Positions 46,990-57,627 of a DNA stretch of 64,000 bases are shown here, piece by piece. A program made the position numbers and the translations under genes. Source of the DNA: Helicostylum pulchrum (lineage: Eukaryota; Mucoromycota; Mucoromycetes; Mucorales; Mucoraceae). The DNA lies in the NCBI GenBank assembly GCA_025677825.1, contig JAIXMO010000001.1, forward strand, positions 744,001-808,000, in the 5' to 3' direction. Every line of letters starts with the position of its first letter. The stretch's first letter is position 1. Under the pieces are notes generated by a model. The model ran no database searches. It was not told where the DNA came from and worked only from the letters and a program-made list of their open reading frames with translations.

Positions 46990-48557
46990 TTATCGACGCA
47001 CACTTTGCATAGCGTTTAATAGAGAATCCTTTTGATCGTCCATCTCTAAAGACCATAACATCATACCTCCCAATTTGTGCTCTTTGACGTACTCTGTTTT
47101 AATACGGAGCGAGGTAGGATCATCATAAGTGATAAATTGATGGTTATTATCGTTATAAGAGTAAGGTGTACGTGTCTTTTCGTCCCAATGAGAAGTCCAT
47201 CCTGATTCACTAGACGCTGCTCCTTCCTTTACAATCGATCGCCATTGAATTTCACCAGAAAAAGAAGCAGTGGCACCTGCACAAGGGTCTGTAGAATAAT
47301 CATCATTCTTGTCTCCTTTTATTTGTTCAATTGATCTATCTAAAGGCACGTTCATACCTGTATCTCGTGTTATAGGAGCTAATGTGTTTTGTGTGTACCC
47401 ATAAAATGGCACGCCTAAATAGATTCGGTCAGAAGGAATACCTGCATCGATCCAGGACCGAATAGAAGAATCAGCACTAATTAATTGACCAGTCTCGCCG
47501 AAATAAAGTGGTGCATTAGCTGCGGTAACATTACTCCAAACACCGTTAATATCGTAAGCCTAATAAAAATATTTTAATTTACATACACACTTTTTTTTTT
47601 CTGTGTTAAATTACCATTATATAAAATGCATCCATGTAGGTTGCCCAGCCACGTTCAAGATTTGTAATAACCTTACGATCTTGGTCCAGAAATACATTAG
47701 CACTGACGGCGGCAGTAATTAGCTTATGTTCTGATGGGTACTTTCGTTCCAACATTTCACGAAGTAGTTTAATTAATTTTAAAAAGTTGTCAGTATCTTC
47801 AGGGTTTCTGTATACATTTGTATATGGAGGTTATTAGTATATTTTAAACAATACTATATATACTAAATGCGTATACCTTCTGTTACAAGAGATACCATTA
47901 GGGTCATTAGGATACTCTAAATTTGCATATTAGATTTTAGCAGTGTCAAAAAAATACATATTACAAGATTACCCCAATCGATGTTAAGACCATTTAGCCT
48001 GTATTTATCAACTGCGTCTACTAAAACTTGAGCAAACTTCTGGCGATTATGCGAAGTTCTAACCAAGGAGCTAAAATAAATTGAACCTGTCCATCTGAAC
48101 AACATAATAAATGAGTGATTAAATATAAAATAATAGTAAAACAGAAAAAAAATACCCTCCAACAGCAAGACTAACACCTTTTCCTTTACGATTAGCATCT
48201 CGCACAACTAAGAAAAAAATGAGTTGATTTTCCTTTTCCTTTTGCAAGTTCTTTATATTTACTCTTTCTTAACTGTGCTTCATCAAATTGCGTCAATTCA
48301 CCTTGTTGATTAGGAACAGCAAAAGCATAAGCGATATGATCTAGTTTTTCCCAAGGAATGGATTTTGGTATATCCTATATATGCACATATAAGACATTTT
48401 TCTCTAAGTTATGTACGTGTTTATTAATCTTTACCCAATCGACAACATAAGTAATCAATTGATGGCTACCGTAAATAGGCTTCGTTTCTTCGATTAAGGC
48501 CTTCGCGAGTAAGAAGAACAAACTGATAAAGCAATAAATATGAAATAAAGATGCCAT
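46990..48557 (-). CDS. GH18 chitinase-like glycoside hydrolase
   Basis: Seven exons, in transcript order: 48557-48435, 48374-48263, 48207-48156, 48094-47973, 47916-47877, 47807-47615 and 47559-46990, giving 403 residues. A signal peptide (MASLFHIYCFISLFFLLAKA) precedes the TIM barrel. The catalytic segment is NGLNIDWEYP, with an intron splitting the catalytic Glu codon. The SLAVGGW strand is the usual GH18 beta-3 motif. Later blocks are MDAFYIMAYD and MMLWSLEMDD. Compared with the consensus DGxDxDWE, the first two Asp are Asn while the last Asp and the proton-donor Glu are kept. It probably remodels wall chitin or degrades external chitin. No chitin-binding module. Confidence 0.9.
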
Positions 48558-48959
48558 TAGTGTATTTATGTGTAAAAGAAAAAGAAAGAAGCGTACATAC
48601 ATCAAAATACTTGCTATTTATATTAAAAGTTGTGGCGAAAATGCAATATCACTTGATTCCGAATCGAACAGTTTTTTCTGTTTATTAGGCGGGGTATCAT
48701 TTAAACACGGCATGAATTTCGGGCTTATCTTTCCCTGTGTTTTTTTTACGCGCTCTTTTTTTTTTACAACCAGTTGCTCTTTCAACTAACTCCTTTTTGT
48801 ACTATGATGATATAAAAATGATGATATAAAAGGATGAGAAACACGCATATATCTTGGCCGCTAATTCCGATCCAATCACAGTAACACTGAATTATATAAT
48901 TTTTTTGTACACTACTATTTTTTCTTCTTCTTTAACCCCCCTGCTACGTTAAAAACACA
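48558..48959. promoter_or_regulatory. Divergent upstream region of chitinase and ADCK1-like genes
   Basis: 402 bp between divergent starts. A duplicated ATGATATAAAA (near 48804-48830) lies in the middle. The promoter function is inferred. Confidence 0.35.
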
Positions 48960-50807
48960 ATGCTGAATCAAGGTCGAGTCTTGTTTCAACATGCTAATGC
49001 ATTCTCTAGATCCCGGTCACCAATGTTACTTCGAAACTATACAACAAGCAAAAAAAGTGTCTTTAAGCGTATCGTGATTGGTGCTGGCACAGTTACTTTA
49101 GCAACCACAGCTACAGTAGGTGTAGCCGGTACTCTGCTCTACTACAACAACGACCAGTTTCGACATGTCACTAAAGCATTAGACCGTTGTAGAATTGCTG
49201 GCACTGTAGGAGCAAAGGTAGCATTTGATTATCAACGTACACTTTCTAAACAGTACAAGGCAGAAGAGTCTTATGAGGAAGCAAAGCGAGCCTGTCATCA
49301 ACGATGTGCCGAACGAGTACTTGTAGCAGTACAAAGATTAGGCGGAGTATATGTTAAATTAGGTCAACACATATCAGTAATGCAATATCTGTTACCGAAA
49401 GAATGGTGTCAAACAATGCGAGTCTTACAAGACCAATGTAATGCGACTTCCCGTCAAGATATTGAAAAATTATTCATGAGTGATTATGGAATAGCTGTCC
49501 AAGATCTATTTGAAGAATTTGATTGGACACCAATTGGAGTTGCATCTTTAGCACAAGTACATCGAGCCAAATTAAAAGAAGAAAAAGATTGGGTTGCAAT
49601 CAAGATTCAACATCCCAATTTAGATGATTACTGTCAAATTGATATGGATACAGTTTCATTCTTATTTGAAATCATAAAGAAAGTCTTCCCAGAGTTTGGA
49701 TTTGAATGGTTTGCAGAGGAAATGAGAGAATCGCTTCCAAAGGAATTGGATTTTGTTCATGAAGCCAAAAATGCTGCTAAAGTTGAATTCAATTTTGCTA
49801 ATGATATTGCTCACCATAATACTTGTCTTGTAATTCCTAAAGTTCTTTGGGCCAAAAGAAGAATTATGTGCATGGAATGTAATGTAAACTTTGATTTTTT
49901 TAGTTATGGTAATTTGTACTAATATAGAAATATACGTATGTAGTTATTGTGGGTTCAAGAGTAGATGATTTAGAGTATATGAACAAACATAATATTGATC
50001 CTAAACAAGTGTCGGCTGAATTGACTAGAATTTTCTCTGAAATGATTTTCTTGCATGGTTTTGTTCACTGTGACCCCCGTAAGTACTTGTTATACAGTAT
50101 ATATGTATACATGTATACTTACTTGGTATTATTTATTAGATCCAGGAAATGTATTTATTAGACCTGCCAAGGATTCTAACCATTCTAAATGCAACTTCGA
50201 TTTGGTGTTATTAGACCATGGATTATACAGAGAACTATCGGAAGACCTTCGTTCCAATTACGCTCACTTATGGACTTCTTTAATTAAAGGGGACGAAGCA
50301 GGAATTGAGAAATACTCCTACCGTGTAGGTGGTACAGATGTATACCAGTTATTTGCCTGTATGTTGACTGGACGTGAATGGGAAAAGATTGAAAAATCAG
50401 ACTTGAACTCAGTTCGAGAAATAGAAGAAATGGGTAGAATATCTAACGGTGCCATGGAATATTTAACACAAGTAGCAGATATTCTGGGAAAGTTGCCACG
50501 TACAGTATTGTTACTACTTAAAACAAACGATCTTTTACGTCATGTGGATGAAAAGCTCAACCTTGTTGCTGATGACCGTATTACTTATGTCATCATGGGC
50601 TCTTATTGTTCCAAAGCTGTCTGGCTTGACACTAAAAAATACATTTTGAACAAAATAAGATTGACTGGATTTACCTTTTCTCTATTTAAACAATTGTTTG
50701 TTTCTTGGTGGCAATACGAATCACTTGTTTATGGTTTATGGTTTTATCAGTTCACTACTCGTTGCACTGAGAAGCTACTTTTAATCAAAAATAAATCACA
50801 TGCATAA
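48960..50807 (+). CDS. ABC1/UbiB-family atypical kinase, ADCK1/MCP2 type, mitochondrial
   Basis: Exons 48960-49878, 49944-50078 and 50140-50807 give 573 residues. A mitochondrial leader (MLNQGRVLFQHANAFSRS) and a hydrophobic segment (about residues 40-60) precede the UbiB domain. Diagnostic motifs are VKLGQHIS (K-x-G-Q), VASLAQVHRAKL, VAIKIQHP (ATP-contacting Lys), FVHCDPHPGNVF (catalytic loop) and LLDHGLYREL, where the DFG of protein kinases is DHG. The LDHGLYR form is that of ADCK1 and yeast Mcp2, which act in mitochondrial lipid and coenzyme Q handling at the inner membrane. Only 68 bp separate it from the downstream mitofissin gene on the same strand. Confidence 0.92.
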
Positions 50808-50875
50808 AAACGAAAAAAAAAAAAAATTATTACCCTTTTTTTCTTTTTTTCTTTTTACTTCGAGAAAATACAAAC

Positions 50876-51168
50876 ATGAGTAAAATACTTCATTACACTT
50901 TCGACGCCATTTTACTCACTACAGTATTAGCTGGTATCAAACGATCGACTGGAATACAGTAACGTTAACTTAAATATATCTCTCTTTAATACGTATTATA
51001 TTAACTCGCCTATTATTTATTAGACCTGCTACCTCAAAGATAGAAAGTACCACTATTCGAGGATATGTCGATAAATACCTTGGTTTCGGTGAATGGGTGT
51101 TCGACATGAGTGTTGTATACTTTTCTCACTCTTCTTACTTTACAAAAAATCAAAACCAAAGAGATTAA
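50876..51168 (+). CDS. atg44: Mitofissin (Atg44/DUF1748), mitochondrial fission factor
   Basis: Exons 50876-50958 and 51024-51168 give 75 residues. The first exon alone would stop at once; splicing the 65-bp intron gives the full DUF1748 domain: LHYTFDAILLTTVLAGIKRS, then PATSKIESTTIRGYVDKYLG and WVFDMSVVYFSHSSYF. Length and pattern match the small mitofissin family, in which the fission-yeast and budding-yeast members act in the intermembrane space to divide mitochondria for mitophagy. The short Asn/Gln/Arg tail is variable. It is close downstream of the ADCK1-like gene, so co-expression is possible. Confidence 0.9.
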
Positions 51169-51682
51169 AAAAATATATATAACCCTTAATGTACAGAATC
51201 AAACCCGTATTTTATCAAAACAAGTACACCTTCCTCTTTTTAACGCTAAACGTTTATTCCTCGATAACAATAAACATTATTATTTTCTTTTTAAATTCTA
51301 AAATAGTATGTTCTTGTTTAGAACTTGAAAGCTGTCCAAGTATACATATAAACAACAACAGTAAGGTTTAAGGCTGAGCTATAAACGAGCGGACGAAACT
51401 ACGGAAATGTCCAAGGCACACATGTGCTGGATAATTTTAGCTGTTTCAATCTGCCCATTTTAAAATCTTATTCAGTTAACTTTATTACCGTGGGTTCTTT
51501 GTAGTTATTGGATGGTATAACTCCATTGTTTGTACAGAAACTTTAGAAATTAGCCGAGTTTAGGTTTTCGTAACAATAAATATATAAATGAGTTTTGTAA
51601 GTCATCCAATGTATAAACCAAGCATAGTTAGAAATATTTCCATGTAAAAATCTAAAATGCACTTAGTTAATTAATCATACAG
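51169..51682. other. Intergenic, about 500 bp, probable transposon debris
   Basis: No functional frame. It leads into the Tc1/mariner remnant and may be part of that decayed insertion. Confidence 0.4.
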
Positions 51683-51787
51683 GTATCTATCACTTGGAAT
51701 AACATTGACCACAATGTTATTACTAGATTGGTAGAATCAATCCCTGACCGATGTAAAGCTGTTACAGAGGCAAAAGGGTGGAAATAA
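51683..51787 (+). mobile_element. Tc1/mariner transposase C-terminal remnant
   Basis: The frame ending at TAA 51785-51787 reads WNNIDHNVITRLVESIPDRC followed by KAVTEAKGWK. This is the characteristic C-terminus of Tc1/mariner transposases (W-x2-I-x13-S-[MI]-P-x-R-C-x-A-V-x2-A-K-G). No DDE catalytic core is recognisable upstream, so only the 3' piece remains. Confidence 0.75.
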
Positions 51788-51975
51788 ACATTATTATTCA
51801 TGTCTGCACACTCAATACAAACTAAAATTTAAAAGAAATATATACAATCATAATAGTAGTTACTTAAGTATACGATTTATTTATTCTTGCTATTAAGTGA
51901 GTGATTTAATTAATGGATGAAGGCTTGACTTGAAATCGACGCAACACTTACACACATCTTCTTAAATTCCATAAA

Positions 51976-52915
51976 TTACTGAACCCATTTGACCGTATTA
52001 TCAGAGAAACCTTTCAAGTTATTCATAAGTGACAAATCAAGACAAGTTACATTCACATAAAATCCTCTATCAACAAATTTCAAATTACACACCTCGGCTT
52101 GGAGCCCGTAAATCTGCATACTGTACATAAATACATGCTTTTTGTCTTTAACCTTTCCAAACATAACAATATCATCAAGCGTACACTTAGACTCTACTAT
52201 AATCCACAGAAGCCTTTGCCGCTTCGATATGACATGTATCGACCACTTTAGACAATTTACATACAGCTCTTCCATCAACCTTGCACCCTATGGCATGAGA
52301 TTTATTGCCATTGTTGACACGTTTAATTGCAGCGGTAGCATAAGGTACGGTCTCTCCCCAGTTACTAGTATGTTTTCGATTGGGAACCAGCTTATTTGAT
52401 TCTGTTTGATTCTGCTTGTTGATTTAAACAGAATCAAATCATTTTTTTTTTTGTAAATGAAAGGTACTATTATATGACTGAGTATCTTATATTTATTGTA
52501 TGTATAAATAATGAGCTTCATATGCATCACTAGCCAGTATTTCTTTCATCATATCACGTAATTTAGCTTCAGTATTATCGTGTAATTTATCCATGTGCTT
52601 ACGGCAATTGGGACCAAGAAGCCTATTAAATTAACTCCACTGGTCTTTACTAAAAAATAGCTTTCGGCCACTTTCTTTTTGATTAGTTAAATCGAGTATT
52701 CCATTTGAGCTGTATCCACGTAGAGCCTGGTTTTCAGCTGTTAAGGATTGGTATCTTGAGAATAGCGGCTTTAATGTAGAGGCGACGGAGCGACATTTAA
52801 AAAAAAAAAGGCCATCACCTTCAACTACGTTATGATTGAATCTGTCAACACGAGCTTTTTCTTTTCTTTTACGCGATACGGAAGATCTAGTAGCTGTATT
52901 CGACTTTGATGCCAT
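51976..52915 (-). pseudogene. Broken ORF of an unrecognised, possibly repetitive, protein family
   Basis: Read on the minus strand from MASKSNTATRSSVSRKRKEK (52915), coding-like pieces continue in shifting frames: LGPNCRKHMDKLHDNTEAKL (near 52610), WGETVPYATAAIKRVNNG (near 52350) and VKDKKHVFMYSMQIYGLQAE (near 52120). The last piece ends at 51976. The frames change at least three times and stops intervene, so no single protein can be made. It resembles ORFs of high-copy families in Mucoromycota genomes, but I do not recognise a named family. Confidence 0.45.
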
Positions 52916-53102
52916 TGAACACACAGTTAAAGGCTGGATACAAGAGTATAAGACATACGAATATCCGGTACTTAATTCCAAAGAAGTAGACAGCTTCTGG
53001 ATTTTAGAAGAAGAACAAATAATCTATTATAATCAATTACGAAGACAACACGACTATGACAATGATCTTCATAATTTACACGTAGCTCCATCTACCTTGT
53101 AA

Positions 53103-53576
53103 TTGTTTTTTTTTAAAAAATATAGTTCAATGTCTGTACGGCATCACAATCGGTGGGGAACGTCTGGAGCACTTGCAACAAGAAGTGCTCGCAAGAACGA
53201 CTGTTGCTTTAAGAAGAACCGTGTCCTTTTGTACGAACATAAAATAAGACAAAAATGCTAGTTAAATAAAAGGCAGAATAATGTGATCTATTTCGTCATT
53301 TGTATGCAACTTGTCATTAGTTCGTTTTGGATAATGCGTCGACCCACAAATCACAGTTTTGCAGATGGAAAGTAGAAAGTAGAGGATACAGATTGACGTT
53401 CTTGCCACCTTAATCTCCTGAGATGAACCCCCCACGAGGCAGTTTTGTATGATATTTAAAAATAAGCTCAATCGTTATGGAATGATGATAGAAAAAAACT
53501 TATCAAGTAAAGTTACTTATGCTTATAATAAAAAAAGGTGGCTTCAGTATCAACTGTACTTTGAGATACAGTAGCA
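53103..53576. other. Intergenic before element copy C
   Basis: No gene seen. A plus-strand ORF that ends at 53102 overlaps the broken minus-strand ORF and is not convincing. Confidence 0.4.
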
Positions 53577-55389
53577 GATCTATTTATGAGTGACCTGATT
53601 TAAGGGTGATAGGATCGATTTAAACACCTCTCTCACCACTATTCGATTTAAGGGTGGAATCCAACTTCACAAAGCTACCAAATATATAAAATAAATTTAA
53701 AATTGATAATAATAAAAAATCTTATTTAACTTATATAAAAGCGTCTAGTCTTCAAAGTGTACAATCAAATCGATATTATTAAAACAAAGGGATAATAATC
53801 AAACTGATAGAGAGAGAATACTAAAATAAACCTTACAAAGTAATTAAAGTATAAAGACAATCAATCTATACTTGAATAGAGCGAATATCAGCAGTGAATC
53901 TTTAGAAATTTAACTAGGAAAAGTAATTAAATACAGACTGTTGCAAAGTGATGAAATATTGAAAAGGAATGCAGTATAAATCAAATAAAATGAATATAAA
54001 GATCCTTTTTAGTCCTATATATTGTAGCTAGCAGTTTACTATGTGGTATTCCAATAAGTAGCTTTGTACTATTTTAATTGACATCAATAAAAAATTTAAT
54101 AGAATTCAACATAATTTTAATGTTTGAGCTCTTGCAGAAAAAGATACACAGCATATTTTTTTATACAATAACTTGGAAGAGTTCGAGAACTATTTAAACT
54201 ATTGTAATTTGTTATTGTTCGTCCATTATTCTCTTAAAAACGCGTCTTTTTAAGTAAATGTTTAGAAGTAACTTCTAAAAAAAGTCACTTTTACGGTGAT
54301 CGAAATAAGATGTTTTCATTGTATGATTAAACATCAGGAAATGGCTCTTTTTTCCAAGTTACTTCGTAAAAGTTACTCCTTGTAATGTTTTCTCTAATAC
54401 CAAAATTGAAAACTGCATGTTGTTTTATATTTTTCTCGATTTTTAATTTTTTCCTTCAGTCGATCATTTTTGATCGTTTTTGACCATTTTGGGGGGTCAA
54501 CACCCCTATTGTGTCTTTGAGGTTATTTTGAAATTGCTTCCGATCCAATTTGGCTTTTTCTGTGTAAAAAACAATGATAATATAGTGCTCGTTTAGACGC
54601 ATTTAACCCATCTGTAAGTATATTTGTAAAAAAAATACTGACCGAGTAATCACCGTTTTAGACGTTTTTTTTTCGCTGAATTTTGAGTTAGGCGGTCCTT
54701 AAAATGGCCATTTCTTTAAAGCGCGTTTTCTCGCCCAGTTTTAGATGTAGCACTTTCTTTTATGAAAATCCAATATATAGTTTTTAAATATCTACATTCG
54801 GTGCCATAACCAAACACGGTAATAAAAAACTACATTTTACATCATCGCGAAGCTCTGAAAATGGTTACACGATGTTACACTAAAAAAGTGTATTTTTTTC
54901 CCAAAAAAAAAAAAACGTCAAAAACAGCGATTACTCTTTTAGTTTTTGCATTAAAAGTATGATTCAAAATGGATTAAAAGTGTCTAAACAAGTTCTATGC
55001 TATCCATGTTTTTTCCACAAAGATAAAAAATTGGACCCGGAGTAATTATAAAATAACCACAAAAACTCAAAAGGGGTTGACCCCCAGAAATGAAAATTGA
55101 AAAAAAACAAAAAAAGTTCGTTTTTAATTTTTTTTATCCAAGATATAGTTAAAACACCTATTTTTTATTAAAAAACCTGGGTCCAAAAAGCGTTTCCTGT
55201 TTCTTTAAAAAATAAAAACCAATATCTATTATAACTGCCAATTTTAGCAGTGATTTCTTATGTGAGCGATTATTTAAACTCAGGTATCTCAGTGAGCTTT
55301 TTTCTTTAGAAGTAAATTATTCACTGCTCGATAATAAGGGTGGATTTTCTTCCGCATTTCGGTCACCTTTAAATAGAGCCGCTACTGTA
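53577..55389 (-). mobile_element. Non-autonomous terminal-inverted-repeat element, copy C (complete)
   Basis: Both ends are present: TACAGTAGCAGATCTATTTA at 53577 and, at 55389, the reverse complement of TACAGTAGCGGCTCTATTTA. If the flanking TA is the duplicated target, the element proper is CAGTAGC...GCTACTG, a Tc1/mariner-like pattern. Subterminal TTAAGGGTG units recur (near 53601, 53647). The internal arms (GGGGTCAACACCCC near 54492 and its mirror near 55076) flank a loop of about 250 bases. It is 1813 bp with no transposase. It looks nearly identical to copy D. Confidence 0.85.
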
Positions 55390-55592
55390 AATGGTCAAAA
55401 ACTTTATTGTGTGCATTACATCATTTTCTATAGACTTTTTTGTGTTATTCAAATTCCCAACTTTTTAAAGCTATTAATTTTTCATGTAACAATCTATCGT
55501 TAATTTCCAAACATGGTATGTTGTAATTGGTCTAAAGAAGAAAAAAGTGGATTATTGTAGATGTCAAAATGCTTTGATGTATTGTGAAGAGA

Positions 55593-57075
55593 TCAAGATA
55601 GCTACAGAAACAGTTAATACATTTGCTCTTTTTTTTAAAAAATAAAATGGAATATGTACCTCGTTAAATAAATTGAAATTAACCATAGCAGCTGGTTTCT
55701 TTTTCGCAGCCTTATTTATATCTTTATCTGAATCCTTATGCAAAACTCTATTTGATTCCTTGTTTAAATCTTTCCTGTCGATCTTCTTTTCCTCCACCTA
55801 ATAAAAAATAATAAACATTGATTAAGAAACTTTCTCATTTATTGTTTCGTCAATGCAAAATTACCTTTCTCTTTTTCGCTACTCTTTCAATCTATGCAAA
55901 AAAAAAGTGAGAACGGGTTTATTAATTACAAGGAAAATACTTACATTGGCTGTAAGGGGGATAACAGATATCGGTGCTATTAAATCTGCAGGTGGTGCCT
56001 TTCGACTTGGGTATTGTATACGGTTATGCTGATATGCTCTCATTAATTTAGATGGAGGTTTTGGTGCTCGAATTAAATTGGAAGCGGATGGGGCATAAAG
56101 AAAATTTTGAGCTACAGAAGGTGCAGCAGTAGATTTTTTTGGTTGTTGATAGATGGAAGTACTAATTAAACCATGTTAGCGCTTATAATGATACTCCAAG
56201 TATATATACATATATAAAAGAAACGTACGCTTTACTTGCTGCTCGTTTTGTTTGTTGAAATAATTTACTCATTGTGGATTGCCCTGTCAAAAAAAAAGGG
56301 GGAAGTTTAATAAAAGAAAAAAAATAGTATTCGGGATTTATAGATAATACTTTACTTGCAGATTCATATGAGTGATTTCGAGCGGTGGGAACAATTCCAT
56401 GTAATACCTTGATAGATCTCGCAGCTTTCTCGTTCTTAATTTTACTGTATTGAGTTGCCACTCTTTCTTTGATTTCCCTACGTTTTCTTTCCATTTCTTT
56501 ATGTTGGTTCTATGAAGCGTTAGTAAAAACTGGGTCACAAAATCATTCATGGATATAAAAACAAAGGGGAAAACTTACGAGATAAAGTTCTCTCCACTCT
56601 TTGGGATCTCTATGTAACCCTCTCTCATAATCGTCTCGAATTTCCTTAAATGTAAGGCAATGATTTAACCAAAGTTCTAAATAGTAAGAAAAATTCGTTA
56701 TTTTATATATCCCTCTCCCTCTTTTTTTTTTTTTTTTTTTTTTTTTTCATAACGTTATTACCATCGGACTCTGCTGCAAGACCCTATTTTTTTTTTTAAA
56801 AAAAAAGAAAGAAAATACATCAGTATGTATCATTGGTTTCGCTCATTGAAAAACTTACAGGATTAGCACGTTCGATACGGTATAATTGTTGAGCTGTAGC
56901 GTTTCGAAGCGAACTCTTCAACAAACTATACGGTACACAACCAACTTCTGCCAACACTAGAATAAGATAAGGTTAACACAAAACATAAGTATTCTCTCTG
57001 AAACAATCTAGTCATACCATCCAAAGATTTAGTTAATGAATCTTGACAACATCTAACTAAGGATTTCACAGGCAT
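55593..57075 (-). CDS. Elongin A (RNA polymerase II elongation factor / ubiquitin ligase adaptor)
   Basis: Ten exons, in transcript order: 57075-57018, 56956-56859, 56783-56762, 56676-56579, 56509-56356, 56283-56229, 56161-55945, 55891-55865, 55797-55660 and 55601-55593, giving 291 residues. The N-terminus holds a BC-box-like LVRCCQDSL and the Elongin-A block VGCVPYSLLKSSLRNATAQQ, followed by ERANPGLAAESDELW and HRDPKEWRELYL. In fungi (Ela1) it pairs with Elongin C and a cullin to ubiquitinate stalled Pol II. The tail is basic, Pro/Ser- then Lys/Asp-rich. The last intron is uncertain: without it the frame continues to 55564 with a hydrophobic tail atypical of the family. Confidence 0.85.
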
Positions 57076-57627
57076 CTTTTTTTGTTCAAGTTTGAGGTAA
57101 AAAATATGTATTACGAAAAAAAGTTTGCTTGGATACAATCGTTAATAGAAAAAAACAACGTCACAGGACTCAATGCAATAGGTTGAAACCAACCATTTCA
57201 TGCGTAGGAAGACAAACCCATTTCTTTAATTGTAATTGTTTTTGCTGATCATCGAGACTGCAGGAATTAAGCACATTCCTTATTTTATGTAGCGAATTCT
57301 GACGGAATTAAATTGCTTAAAATTATATATATGATGGCTACAACTTTCTGTTTAATTCAATCCAATTGAGCCAAAGGTATTTTTTTTTCGACTCCTGTTT
57401 TTTATGTTGATAATTCGATAGTTACACACAATTTCAATGGTAAATCAGGGCCATACATTATAATATGATGTTCGAATATAAGATGAAATCCCCGCAGGAC
57501 GGAATAAGGTATCCCCAAAAGGGATGCTTACAATTTAACTCCTTGATTTTCAATCTCTTTGTTCATATAAATAGAAGTTTACGAATATTCTACGTCTTTA
57601 CCTTTTTTTTAATAAAAATATCACTTT
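57076..57627. promoter_or_regulatory. Divergent upstream region of Elongin A and OPT transporter
   Basis: 552 bp with no coding frame. The plus-strand transporter start follows a poly-T/TAATAAAAATA stretch. The promoter role is inferred. Confidence 0.35.

Noticed and set aside
52836..53102. Plus-strand 88-codon frame
   Set aside because: It overlaps the better supported minus-strand remnant and has no recognisable motif.
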